From: CAXBCP01 sp963974055
GTDB lineage: Bacteria > Pseudomonadota > Alphaproteobacteria > MPNO01 > UBA830
DNA length: 64,000 nt
Assembly: GCA_963974055.1 (NCBI GenBank)
Contig: CAXBCP010000001.1
Coordinates: 1 to 64,000, forward strand
Direction: 5' to 3'
The notes beneath the pieces are model-generated. The model searched no databases, was not told the origin of the DNA, and saw nothing but the letters and a program-made list of their open reading frames with translations. Below are positions 26,240 to 34,857 of the stretch, piece by piece (position 1 is the first letter of the stretch; every line of letters begins with the position of its first letter). A program made the translations under genes and the position numbers.

Positions 26240-27424
26240 ATGAAAAAGCAACTACTGACGACGACCGCTCTGGTCGCTGCCGGTGTCTTCACCGTTTCCG
26301 GTGCGGCGCTTGCGGACAAGCCCAGCCTCACGGTTGGCGGCTTCACCGAGCAGATCTTCGGTGTCGGCAATAACTCGGATGCGTTCGATGCCGCCACGGG
26401 CGGAAATCGCACAGGCTTCGACCAGCATTCCGACGGCGAAGTTCACTTCAACGGCGCAGTGACGCTGGATAACGGCATCAAGATCCGCACCCGGGTCGAG
26501 ATGGAATCCAACAGCACCAACGACAAGACGGCCGGCGCTGAAACCAACATCGTCAACGGTGCCCCCGGTTCCACGGGCGACGGCGACTTTGTCGACGAGA
26601 GCTGGATGCGTATTTCCGGCTCCTTTGGTGAAGTCCGTCTCGGTTCGGGCGATGCCGCTGCGCAGGCGATGACCACCGGTTATCTCGGCACATGGTCGAC
26701 CAACGTCGGTCAGAACCTCGCCTTCGATACGTCCGACTGGATCTCGAACCCGGCCGCGGTTACGGCCAGCACGGTCGGTCGTGTTGACCTGTCCTCCGAT
26801 GCGGAGCACATCTCGTACTTCACGCCGCGTTTCGCGGGCTTCCAGGCGGGTATTTCCTACATCCCGTCCGATCAGGAAGACGTGAACAACCAGCGCGCGC
26901 TCAGCACCGCGGGTGACCAGGAAGGTTGGTCGATGGGTGTGAACTTCGATAAGAAGTTCGGCTCCGTTGGCGTCGGCGTTGCCGTCGGTTATGCGATTGA
27001 ATCCGAAACCACGACTGCCAACAAGAAAGACGGCGAAGTCTGGGGCATCGGCGGTCGCGTTGACTTCTCCGGCTTCCGTCTCGCAATGAGCTGGGTCGAC
27101 AAGAAGGCTCAGAACACCGCTGGCGCCACGGGCGTTGGTGGCCAGGGCCAGGAAACCTTCGAAATCGGTGGCCGTTACACGTTTGGTCCGAATGCGGTCA
27201 GCATTGCGCACCTCTCGGCCGAAACCGACGGTACGCAGGCTTCCGGTCGTAATGGTGACGAAGCCAAAGTGACCTTCGTTGCCTATCGCCGGACCCTCGG
27301 CCCGGGCGTGTTCTGGAAAGTCACCGGCATGTTCGCTGACTTCGACGACGGTGCCACCGGTGCCGCCGCGGGTGCGTCGAACGACGGCGAAGCTGTGACC
27401 ACGTCGATCTTTATCGCCTTCTAA
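26240..27424 (+). CDS. Outer-membrane general porin
   Basis: A 394-residue porin of the alphaproteobacterial Gram-negative type. The signal peptide ends at ALADKP. The mature protein starts with SLTVGGFTEQ and alternates short amphipathic strands with glycine/aspartate-rich loops. It closes with the typical terminal aromatic residue (IFIAF), which the Bam machinery recognises. AGGGGA precedes the ATG. Codon use differs from its neighbours, with many GGT, CGT and GTT codons, as expected for a very highly expressed gene. A strong terminator follows. Confidence 0.94.
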   Translation: MKKQLLTTTALVAAGVFTVSGAALADKPSLTVGGFTEQIFGVGNNSDAFDAATGGNRTGFDQHSDGEVHFNGAVTLDNGIKIRTRVEMESNSTNDKTAGAETNIVNGAPGSTGDGDFVDESWMRISGSFGEVRLGSGDAAAQAMTTGYLGTWSTNVGQNLAFDTSDWISNPAAVTASTVGRVDLSSDAEHISYFTPRFAGFQAGISYIPSDQEDVNNQRALSTAGDQEGWSMGVNFDKKFGSVGVGVAVGYAIESETTTANKKDGEVWGIGGRVDFSGFRLAMSWVDKKAQNTAGATGVGGQGQETFEIGGRYTFGPNAVSIAHLSAETDGTQASGRNGDEAKVTFVAYRRTLGPGVFWKVTGMFADFDDGATGAAAGASNDGEAVTTSIFIAF

Positions 27425-27450
27425 TACTCGGCGATATTGCTACGTTTGAA

Positions 27451-27477
27451 GGGGCGGCCTCAGGGCCGCCCCTTTTT
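27451..27477 (+). terminator. Rho-independent terminator of the porin gene
   Basis: ggggcggcc and ggccgcccc form a perfect 9-bp stem with a 4-base loop, followed by five T residues. Confidence 0.92.
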
Positions 27478-27686
27478 CTGTGCCTTCTTTCCGCTCCGGA
27501 TCTGTGCCCGGGTATCGTCCGTCCGGCGCGCGCATCCGGCCGTCAGTCGATTTTTCGCTTTCCTTCGCGCGACAGGCGTCGTATATCGCCGACAGGACAA
27601 GGGACGGTTCTATATTTGACGGCGTTTTAAAGGGTTCGGTAACCAAAACCGGTTAACCCTGTAACGCACCGCAATCAGGACAGAAC

Positions 27687-28481
27687 ATGACCCCGCTTGA
27701 CGCTCTCGAAAGCCAATCCATTTACATTCTGCGCGAAGCCCACAGCCGGATCGACCGGCTGGCGATGCTATGGTCGCTGGGCAAGGACTCAAACGTCATG
27801 GTGTGGCTTGCCCGCAAGGCGTTTTTCGGCCATGTGCCGTTTCCGGTGATGCATGTCGACACCGAGAAGAAATTCCCCGAAATGTACGATTTCCGCGATC
27901 GCTACACGAAGGAATGGAATCTCGACCTGACGGTCCGCACCTGTCCGCCGGTCGAGGAAATGGATCCGACCCTGCCGCCGGCGGCGCGGTCGGCGGCGCG
28001 CAAGACGGCGGGGCTCAATTCCCTGATCGCCGAACAGGAACTGACCGGCGTGATCGCGGGCATCCGCCGCGACGAGGAAGGCACGCGCGCCAAGGAACGC
28101 GTGTTCAGCCCGCGCGGCGAAGGCAATGTGTGGGATTTCCGCAACCAGCCGCCCGAATTCTGGGACCAGTTCCGCACCGACCTGCCGCCGGGCTGCCATC
28201 TGCGGGTCCACCCGCTGCTGCACTGGTCGGAACTGGACGTGTGGCGCTATATCAAGCGCGAGAACATCCCCATCGTCGACCTGTATTTTGCGCGGGACGG
28301 CATGCGTTACCGGTCGCTCGGCGACAAGGACATCACTTCGCCGGTTGCCAGCAACGCGTCGACCATCGACGAGATCATCGCCGAGCTTGAAACAACCGAC
28401 GTCGCCGAGCGTTCCGGCCGCGCCATGGACCACGAGGCCGAAGACGCCTTCGAGCGCCTGCGGGTCGGGGGGTACATGTAA
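27687..28481 (+). CDS. cysD: Sulfate adenylyltransferase small subunit
   Basis: CysD is the catalytic ATP sulfurylase subunit that makes APS from ATP and sulfate, driven by the GTPase CysN. The PP-loop motif appears as MLWSLGKDSNVMVW (SxGKDS), followed by FPVMHVDTEKKFPEMY, GIRRDEEGTRAKER and the C-terminal RAMDHEAEDAFERLR and GGYM. At 264 residues it is slightly shorter than the E. coli enzyme. AGGACAG lies before the ATG. The stop overlaps the start of cysNC as TAATG. Confidence 0.96.
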   Translation: MTPLDALESQSIYILREAHSRIDRLAMLWSLGKDSNVMVWLARKAFFGHVPFPVMHVDTEKKFPEMYDFRDRYTKEWNLDLTVRTCPPVEEMDPTLPPAARSAARKTAGLNSLIAEQELTGVIAGIRRDEEGTRAKERVFSPRGEGNVWDFRNQPPEFWDQFRTDLPPGCHLRVHPLLHWSELDVWRYIKRENIPIVDLYFARDGMRYRSLGDKDITSPVASNASTIDEIIAELETTDVAERSGRAMDHEAEDAFERLRVGGYM

Positions 28482-30373
28482 TGGCAACCGCTTATTCCGT
28501 TGCGGCGCCGCGCGCGCTGGTCAAGATCGCGATCGTCGGCCATGTCGATCACGGCAAGTCGACGCTGGTCGGGCGACTGCTGAACGACACCGATTCCCTG
28601 CCCGCCGGCAAGGTCGATTCCGTCGCCGAGATGTGCAAGCGCCGCGGCATGCCGTTCGAATGGGCCTTCGTTACGGACGCGCTGCGTGCCGAACGCGACC
28701 AGGGCATCACCATCGACGCCAGCCATATCCGGTTCTCGGACGCGGTGCGCGATTACGTCCTGATCGACGCGCCGGGCCACCGTGAATTTCTGAAGAACAT
28801 GATCTCGGGCGCCGCCGGCTGCGATGCGGCCCTGGTGGTGATCGACGCCGATGAAGGCGTGCGCGAACAGTCGCGGCGCCACGGCTATCTTCTGCATCTG
28901 CTGGGCGTCCGCCAGATCGCGGTCGCGGTCACCAAGATGGACACGGTCGATTTCGACGTCGACCGGTTCGGCCGGATCGAAACCGATTTCCGCCGCCTGC
29001 TGGAAGAGCTCGGAATCGAGCTGTCGGCCATCGTGCCGGTTTCGGGACGCGACGGCGACAATATCGCCACCCGGTCCGCGAAAACCCCGTGGTATCACGG
29101 TCCCACCGTTCTCGAAGCCGCCGCGGCTTTCGAGCCGAAGCCGGAACCGATCGAACTGCCGCTGCGCATTCCGGTGCAGGGCGTCTACAAGTTCGATACA
29201 AGGCGCATCATTGCGGGCCGCGTCGAATCCGGTCGCGTCTCGGTCGGCGACGAAATCGTGTTCTCGCCGTCCAACCACGTCGTGAAGGTCAAATCCCTTG
29301 AGGGCTGGAACACCGAATCGCCGATCGCGTTTGCCGAGGCGGGCGAGCCCGTCGGGATCACGCTCGAGGACCAGGTGTTCGTCGAACGCGGCGAACTGAT
29401 CAGCCATATCCGCCAGGCGCCGATGGAAACCAACGTGTTCCGGGCGCGCCTGTTCTGGCTGGGCGATGCGCCGATGGCGGCGGGCAAACGCTACACGCTG
29501 AAGATCGGCACGGCCGAGGCCCGGGTCGAGGTCGAATCGGTCGAACGCGTCGTCGATACGGCCGACCTGCTCGCGGCGAACTCGGATTCCGTGCCGCGCG
29601 ATGCGGTTGCGGATGTCATCCTGCGGTCGCAGTCGATGCTGGCGCTGGATCCGGCCGATCTCAATCCGCGCTGCGGGCGGTTCGTGCTTGCCGACGGCTA
29701 TGACATCGTCGGCGGCGGGCTGATCGACATGGACGGCTATCCCGACCAGCGCGCGCTGATCACCCGGCGGGCGACCAATATCTACGAGGTCGAAAACACG
29801 GTGACCGACCAGATGCGCATGGCGCGCAACGGCCACCGCGGCGGGGTGATGTGGTTCACCGGGCTGTCCGGCGCCGGCAAGTCGACGCTGGCGGTGGAGC
29901 TCGAACGCCGCCTGTTCCAGAAAGGCTACCAGGTATACGTGCTCGACGGCGACAACCTGCGCACCGGGCTCAACGCCAATCTCGGGTTTTCGCCGGAAGA
30001 CCGGGCGGAGAACATCCGCCGCGTCGGCGAGGTTGCGGCCCTGTTCGCCCGCGCCGGTTTCGTGGTGCTGACGGCGTTTATCTCGCCCTACCGCACCGAC
30101 CGGGAACGCGCCCGCGAAGCGGTCGGCAACGACCAGTTCCACGAGGTCTACGTGTCCGCCGACCTGAACGTCTGCGAAACCCGCGATCCCAAGGGGCTCT
30201 ACCAGCGCGCGCGGGCCGGCGAAATTCCGGACTTTACGGGAATTTCCGCGCCCTACGAAGCGCCCGAAGCCTGCGAGCTGGAAGTCAATACCGGCAAGCT
30301 CGACGTGCCGGAATCCATGGAAAAGCTCGTCGAATATATCGAAAACAACTTCCCCTATACCGGAAGCGACTGA
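28481..30373 (+). CDS. cysNC: Sulfate adenylyltransferase GTPase subunit fused to adenylylsulfate kinase
   Basis: A 630-residue bifunctional protein like rhizobial NodQ. Residues 1 to about 430 are the CysN GTPase: G1 GHVDHGKST, switch region GITIDAS, G3 DAPGH, G4 VTKMD, then two beta-barrel domains. From about residue 455 comes the APS kinase CysC: P-loop GLSGAGKST, DGDNLRTGLNANLGFS, RRVGEVAALFA, and FISPYR with the phosphoacceptor serine. Together with CysD it converts sulfate to PAPS for cysteine synthesis or sulfation. It is translationally coupled to cysD. No PAPS reductase or sulfotransferase is in the window. Confidence 0.96.
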   Translation: MATAYSVAAPRALVKIAIVGHVDHGKSTLVGRLLNDTDSLPAGKVDSVAEMCKRRGMPFEWAFVTDALRAERDQGITIDASHIRFSDAVRDYVLIDAPGHREFLKNMISGAAGCDAALVVIDADEGVREQSRRHGYLLHLLGVRQIAVAVTKMDTVDFDVDRFGRIETDFRRLLEELGIELSAIVPVSGRDGDNIATRSAKTPWYHGPTVLEAAAAFEPKPEPIELPLRIPVQGVYKFDTRRIIAGRVESGRVSVGDEIVFSPSNHVVKVKSLEGWNTESPIAFAEAGEPVGITLEDQVFVERGELISHIRQAPMETNVFRARLFWLGDAPMAAGKRYTLKIGTAEARVEVESVERVVDTADLLAANSDSVPRDAVADVILRSQSMLALDPADLNPRCGRFVLADGYDIVGGGLIDMDGYPDQRALITRRATNIYEVENTVTDQMRMARNGHRGGVMWFTGLSGAGKSTLAVELERRLFQKGYQVYVLDGDNLRTGLNANLGFSPEDRAENIRRVGEVAALFARAGFVVLTAFISPYRTDRERAREAVGNDQFHEVYVSADLNVCETRDPKGLYQRARAGEIPDFTGISAPYEAPEACELEVNTGKLDVPESMEKLVEYIENNFPYTGSD

Positions 30374-30410
30374 CGGCGCTTCCGGCAGGCGCCTGAACCT
30401 GCGTGTCTGG

Positions 30411-30479
30411 GGAGATTCCGGCTTGCGCCGGAATGACGAATTCTCTTTAGGTGTCATCCCGGCGAAAGCCGGGATCTCC
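30411..30479. repeat. Inverted pair of REP-like palindromic elements
   Basis: Two 27-bp copies face each other: 30411-30437 with stem attccggc/gccggaat, and 30453-30479 with stem atcccggc/gccgggat. Each is flanked by ggaga on one side and tgac on the other. A third related copy lies at 34032. They look like REP/BIME-type extragenic repeats and may also act as transcription or mRNA 3' end structures after cysNC. Confidence 0.8.
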
Positions 30480-30559
30480 CTGCTCCGGACAGGACCTGGC
30501 CGAAAATCGGGGGACACGGGCGCTTCTGGCGACGATGCCGATCTGGTATCCTGCCGGCC

Positions 30560-31255
30560 ATGACAACCGAAACCGAACAGATCGCCGATATCGCCGCCAG
30601 TCTGGCGGCGGTGCAGGCGAAAATAAACGCGGCGGCCGAGACCGTCGGGCGCGATCCGGCCGGCGTGTCGCTGATCGCGGTGTCGAAATCCCATCCGGGC
30701 GCCGCGGCCGCGGCGGCGCTGGCGGCGGGGCACCGCGTGTTCGGCGAAAACCGCGTGCAGGAAACCCAGGAAAAATGGCCGCCGCTGCGGATCGAATATC
30801 CCGATGCGCAGGTTCACCTGATCGGCCCGCTGCAGACCAACAAGACAGCCGACGCGGTGGAACAGTTCGATGTCATCCAGACCCTCGACCGGGAAAAACT
30901 GGCGCGCAGTCTGGCGAAGGAAATGGACCGCCTCGGCCGCCGTCCCGACCTGTTCATCGAGGTCAATACCGGCGAGGAGCCGCAGAAGGCCGGCGTGTTG
31001 CCGGGCGACGCCGATGCGTTTATCGAAAAATGCCGCACCGAATACGGGCTGCCCGTGGTCGGGCTGATGTGCATCCCGCCGCTTGACGAAAACCCGGCCC
31101 TGCATTTCGCGCTGCTGGCGGACATGGCGGCCCGCAACGGACTGGCGCGGCTGAGCATGGGAATGTCGGCTGATTATGAAACCGCCGTGCGGCTCGGCGC
31201 GACGGAGGTGCGGGTCGGCACCGCGATCTTCGGAGCGCGTCAGCCCCGGGGATAA
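30560..31255 (+). CDS. yggS: YggS-family PLP-binding protein
   Basis: A 231-residue PLP-homeostasis protein (YggS/PROSC/PLPBP family), which binds pyridoxal phosphate without known catalysis. The PLP lysine lies in LIAVSKSHP; FGENRVQE, HLIGPLQTNK, the EVNTGEEPQKAG segment, LSMGMSADYETAV and VRVGTAIFG are all family landmarks. It is preceded by the REP-like repeats and convergent with the YkuD gene. The ribosome-binding site is weak. Confidence 0.95.
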   Translation: MTTETEQIADIAASLAAVQAKINAAAETVGRDPAGVSLIAVSKSHPGAAAAAALAAGHRVFGENRVQETQEKWPPLRIEYPDAQVHLIGPLQTNKTADAVEQFDVIQTLDREKLARSLAKEMDRLGRRPDLFIEVNTGEEPQKAGVLPGDADAFIEKCRTEYGLPVVGLMCIPPLDENPALHFALLADMAARNGLARLSMGMSADYETAVRLGATEVRVGTAIFGARQPRG

Positions 31256-31280
31256 ACGTCCCGAACAGGGGCCGGCGGGA

Positions 31281-31799
31281 TCAGGTCCCGGCGATGACCA
31301 GCCGGTCTTCCGCCGGGTCCCAGTCTTTCAGAATCCGTTCCAGGTCGTCCTGCGTGAAGGCGATGCAGCCGCGGGTCGGCGGATAGTCCGCGCCCCCGGC
31401 GACATGGACGAAAATGCCGCTGCCGTCCCCGGCGACCACCGGGTCGCTGTTGTGGTCGGTGATCACGACGATGTCGTACAGCCCGTCGTCGCGCCACAGG
31501 GTTTCGCAGCGCGCCGGGTGCGGCAGGGAAACGGCGCGGTTGTAGTCGGCATGGGCGGGATCGTCGCACCAGCCGTCGGCCGCGGTCAGCGCCACCGTTT
31601 CCAGGCGGGTGTCCGGACGGCGCACGCGGTCCGGTCGGTAAAGCACCTGCACCAGGCGAAACCGTCCAGCCGGGCTCGCGCCGTCGCCCTCGGTCTTGGC
31701 CGCGGCGATTCCGGTGCGCCCGATTGCACACCGAAAGTCCCGTCCGTGAAAGGCGGCGCGGCCGTGATGGTCCTGAACGGCGGAGACGGTGAGATCCAT
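31281..31799 (-). CDS. YkuD-fold L,D-transpeptidase-like protein
   Basis: A 172-residue protein with a YkuD (L,D-transpeptidase) catalytic region: GIFVHVAGG with His132 and PTRGCIAF with Cys145. The usual S/T-H-G-C motif has Arg143 in place of the His. Related alphaproteobacterial stand-alone proteins also vary at this position, so activity is possible. No signal peptide was found, which is unusual for a peptidoglycan enzyme. The start at 31799 is chosen because the upstream part lacks protein character. Cytoplasmic hydrolase-like roles cannot be excluded. Confidence 0.82.
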   Translation of the reverse strand: MDLTVSAVQDHHGRAAFHGRDFRCAIGRTGIAAAKTEGDGASPAGRFRLVQVLYRPDRVRRPDTRLETVALTAADGWCDDPAHADYNRAVSLPHPARCETLWRDDGLYDIVVITDHNSDPVVAGDGSGIFVHVAGGADYPPTRGCIAFTQDDLERILKDWDPAEDRLVIAGT

Positions 31800-31866
31800 A
31801 GGGCGCTTATAGGGATTTATCGGGCGATGCGAAACCGTCGCCACGGGGAAACTTCGCCGGGATATC

Positions 31867-33039
31867 CTATCGGGTGACGGACAACGCCGGCACGCCGGCG
31901 GGCAGTGCGTTCGCCCCGGCCTTGTACTGGTTCAGCGCCTTGTTCATCGCCTGGGCGTACCATTCGGGCGATGCGTTGCGCGGCGCCAGCATTGGATGGG
32001 CGGCGGCGGCCTGTTGTGCCGCCGGGCCGTCGTCATCGTCGTTGCCGGATCCGGATTTCCCGGACTTTCCGCCAGGGGCCGCCTGCTGTTGCGCCATCTG
32101 CTGCGCCGCCCATTGGGCAAGCATCAGGTCGGCCTGCTGGCGGCGCGACCGCGATACCGCGGCGCTGACCTCCGGTTGTCCGGCCGCCGGCTGCGCTATG
32201 GTTTGGGCGGCCGGCGCGCGGACCACGCCGTCCGGCCGGGTGCCGCCGAACGGCACCATCATCGGGCGCGTCCCGCCAGTATTTGCGGGATGCGCCGGAA
32301 AAACGCGCGTGCCCTTCGGCAGGGCCGCGGCCTGTTTCTGGATAGCGGCATGCTGGGCCTGTTGCGCCTGCCGGGCGGTAAGCACCGCCGTGTCGGCGGT
32401 CGTCCGGGCGGTGTTCTGTCCGAGCGCCTGGCCCATGGCCTGTCCGGTATTCTGCACCGCACCAAGCCGCATCGTCTGGACTGCGCCGAGCGCCGCCGCC
32501 GGGTTGAGGGCGATCCGGTTCAGGGTGCCGGCCGTCGCGTCGCCGATCGTTTCGCCTGCGGGCGCGCCTGCGGTGCCGGATGCCGGTACGGTCAGCGCGG
32601 CCTGCTGGCCGTTCGCCGCCGTCGGCAGGGCTGCGGCCGTATTGGCCGCCGTCGCGGGCGCGTCGTCGCCGCCGCTGAAATCGTCGATCATTTCGGCGAG
32701 ATGCTGGCCGAGATCGCCGCCGCTGGCTTCTTCGAACAGCGCGGTGACGCCGGCGGCAAGCGCGCCGACCGGGCCGCCGAACAGCATGCCGCCGATGAAG
32801 CGCGGTCCGGCCCCGATCTCGTCGCCGGTGATGGCGCGGTAGATCGTCGACACCACGGGGATGTGATGCAGCGGATTGATGATATCGAGAAACTCGGCGA
32901 AGCTCGGGCCTTCGTCGGTCGACCAGAACTGTCCGGTATCGCCGGTGCTGACGGACTCGTTTTCAAGGCCGGGCGTGCCTTCTGCCGGCGGGTGCACCGG
33001 AAACGGCTTCGGGGGGAGGGAGGCTGTTGCGTCTGTCAT
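31867..33039 (-). CDS. Large conserved protein of unknown function
   Basis: A 390-residue protein without a named family. A conserved-looking segment at about residues 37-110 contains FAEFLDIINPLHHIPVVSTI and RFIGGMLFGGPVGALAAG, the latter able to form a membrane-interacting helix. The remaining 280 residues are Ala/Gln-rich and low in complexity (QQAQHAAIQKQ, QQMAQQQAA), ending with SPEWYAQAMNKALNQYKAG. I recall similar proteins in other Rhodospirillales. AGGA precedes the ATG closely. It is divergent from the OmpR-type regulator at 33321. Its function cannot be assigned. Confidence 0.72.
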   Translation of the reverse strand: MTDATASLPPKPFPVHPPAEGTPGLENESVSTGDTGQFWSTDEGPSFAEFLDIINPLHHIPVVSTIYRAITGDEIGAGPRFIGGMLFGGPVGALAAGVTALFEEASGGDLGQHLAEMIDDFSGGDDAPATAANTAAALPTAANGQQAALTVPASGTAGAPAGETIGDATAGTLNRIALNPAAALGAVQTMRLGAVQNTGQAMGQALGQNTARTTADTAVLTARQAQQAQHAAIQKQAAALPKGTRVFPAHPANTGGTRPMMVPFGGTRPDGVVRAPAAQTIAQPAAGQPEVSAAVSRSRRQQADLMLAQWAAQQMAQQQAAPGGKSGKSGSGNDDDDGPAAQQAAAAHPMLAPRNASPEWYAQAMNKALNQYKAGANALPAGVPALSVTR

Positions 33040-33320
33040 GATCCTGCGCTCAGGGATGCAATTTCCATACCATGTTGCGTAACCTCTAATGCATTGTAAT
33101 TGCTTGTGTATTTATAAGGGGACCGTCGTTCCGCCCCGGCAGGAACTGCCGGTTCCGGCAGATACTGCCGCCCCCGGGACATAACGTTCCGATAACGCTT
33201 TCGCGAGGACGGTTGAACTGCGCTACAATAGCGCCACGTTTACGTTCACCGGGATGTGACCTGCGGCCCCGCGGGCCGGCCGCGCCAATAAGACTGAACC
33301 ATCGGAAAGAATGACGACAT

Positions 33321-34013
33321 ATGGTCAACGGGAAAAACCTTCTGCTTGTAGACGACGACGACGCGCTCCGGGAATCCCTGCGCGACCAGCTCCAGCTGCA
33401 CGAGGAATTCGCGATCCAGGAAGCCGGTTCCGGCGCGGCGGCCCTCGACATCGCTAAGGAATCCAACCACGATCTTGTCATTCTCGACGTCGGTCTGCCC
33501 GACATGGACGGTCGCGAGGTCTGCCGCCTGATGCGCCGCGCCGGCGTTACCGCGCCGATCATCATGCTGACCGGCGCCGACACGGAGGCCGATACCATCC
33601 TCGGTCTCGATTCGGGCGCCAACGACTATGTCACCAAGCCGTTCAAGCTCGGCGTGCTGCTCGCCCGCATCCGCGCGCAGCTGCGCCAGCACGAACGGTC
33701 CGAAGACGCGGTGTTCAATATCGGCCCCTATTCGTTCCGCCCGTCGGCCAAGATTCTGGTCGACCCGGAAGAAGGCGACCGCAAGATCCGCCTGACCGAA
33801 AAGGAAACGGCGATCCTGAAATACCTGTTCCGCGCCGGCGAAAACGTCATCGGCCGCGACGTGCTGCTGAACGAGGTGTGGGGATACAATTCCGGCGTGA
33901 CCACCCACACGCTGGAAACCCATGTCTACCGGCTGCGCCAGAAAATAGAACGCGACCCGTCCAATGCCGAACTGCTGGTGACCGAACCCGGCGGCTACCG
34001 CCTGGTGCCGTAA
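33321..34013 (+). CDS. OmpR/PhoB-type response regulator
   Basis: A 230-residue regulator. The receiver has DDDD near residue 11, Asp56 in VILDVGLPDMDG, Thr in MLTGAD and Lys in YVTKPF. The C-terminal winged helix has LTEKETAILKYLFRAGENVIGRD split across two helices, VWGYNSGVTTHTLETHVYRLR and a closing GGYRLVP. GGAAAGA lies 10 bases before the ATG. No kinase gene is adjacent, so it is an orphan here. It is divergent from the 31867 gene of unknown function. Confidence 0.94.
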   Translation: MVNGKNLLLVDDDDALRESLRDQLQLHEEFAIQEAGSGAAALDIAKESNHDLVILDVGLPDMDGREVCRLMRRAGVTAPIIMLTGADTEADTILGLDSGANDYVTKPFKLGVLLARIRAQLRQHERSEDAVFNIGPYSFRPSAKILVDPEEGDRKIRLTEKETAILKYLFRAGENVIGRDVLLNEVWGYNSGVTTHTLETHVYRLRQKIERDPSNAELLVTEPGGYRLVP

Positions 34014-34031
34014 GGGGCCGCCGACAGCAAC

Positions 34032-34057
34032 GTCGTTCCGGCGAAAGCCGGAATCCC
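34032..34057. repeat. REP-like palindromic element, third copy
   Basis: gtcgttccggcgaaagccggaatccc resembles the elements at 30411-30479, with stem ttccggc/gccggaa and a gaaa loop. It lies between the convergent OmpR-type regulator and SDR genes. Confidence 0.75.
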
Positions 34058-34810
34058 TTAAAGCGCGCGGATACCGCCGCCGTCGAGTCCGAGGATCTGC
34101 CCGGTGATATAGCTCGCCCGTTCGCTGGCGAGGAACACCACCGAATCGGCGACCTCGGCGGCCGAACCCATGCGCCCCATCGGGATGCCCTTGGCCGGGT
34201 CGGGCATGCCGGAATCGATCATCTGCTGCTGGCGTTCCGACATGATCGGGCCGGGCGAAGAGGCGTTCACGCGGATACCGTTCTGGGCGTATTCGTTGGC
34301 CAGGCCCTTCAGGACCAGGTTCAGCGCCGCGTTGACGCTGCCGCCGGGCAGGTGAATGCTGATCGGCAGCTTGCCGCCGGTGCCGGTAATGGCGACGATC
34401 GATCCCGAATTCTGGGCGATCATGTGCGGCAGGACCGCCTGGAAACAGTTGATATAGCCGAGATATTTCACCTCCAGCGCCTTGCGGAACACGTCGGCGT
34501 CGATTTCCAGGAACGGACCGAAGGCCGGCACCGCGACCGTGGCGGCCAGCACGTCGATGCGTCCCATCGCGCCGACGATCGTTTCGGCCGCCGTCTTGAC
34601 CGCTTCCGGGTCGGTGACGTCGGCCGGCACGCCGATCGCCTCGCCGCCCGCAGCGTTGATTTCATCGGTCAGCGCCGTGACCGCTTCCGGCGTGCGCGCG
34701 GAAACGGCGACGCGCGCGCCTTCCTCGGCAAAGCGGATGGCGATTTCGCGGCCGATCGCGCCCGTGGCGCCGGTAACCCAGGCAACCTTTCCGGTCAGTC
34801 CCATATCCAT
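34058..34810 (-). CDS. Divergent short-chain dehydrogenase-like protein lacking the catalytic tetrad
   Basis: A 250-residue protein with the SDR fold. The dinucleotide motif TGATGAIG is intact at the N-terminus. The NNAG motif is replaced by LAATVA. In the catalytic stretch (GTGGKLPISIHLPGGSVNAA) the Ser, Tyr and Lys positions are Gly, Gly and Asn. NAD(P) binding is still plausible, but classical SDR reduction is not. AGGAGA precedes the ATG. It is last in a minus-strand cluster with two catalytically complete SDRs and both aconitase X subunits. Confidence 0.85.
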   Translation of the reverse strand: MDMGLTGKVAWVTGATGAIGREIAIRFAEEGARVAVSARTPEAVTALTDEINAAGGEAIGVPADVTDPEAVKTAAETIVGAMGRIDVLAATVAVPAFGPFLEIDADVFRKALEVKYLGYINCFQAVLPHMIAQNSGSIVAITGTGGKLPISIHLPGGSVNAALNLVLKGLANEYAQNGIRVNASSPGPIMSERQQQMIDSGMPDPAKGIPMGRMGSAAEVADSVVFLASERASYITGQILGLDGGGIRAL

Positions 34811-34857
34811 TTTTCGTCTCCTGTTTGCGTTGTTCGGGTGTTTGTTGAATCCGGTGT

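Noticed and set aside
28307..31105. 932-codon minus-strand open frame opposite cysD, cysNC and yggS
   Set aside because: An antisense shadow of three well-recognised genes, with no motif of its own.
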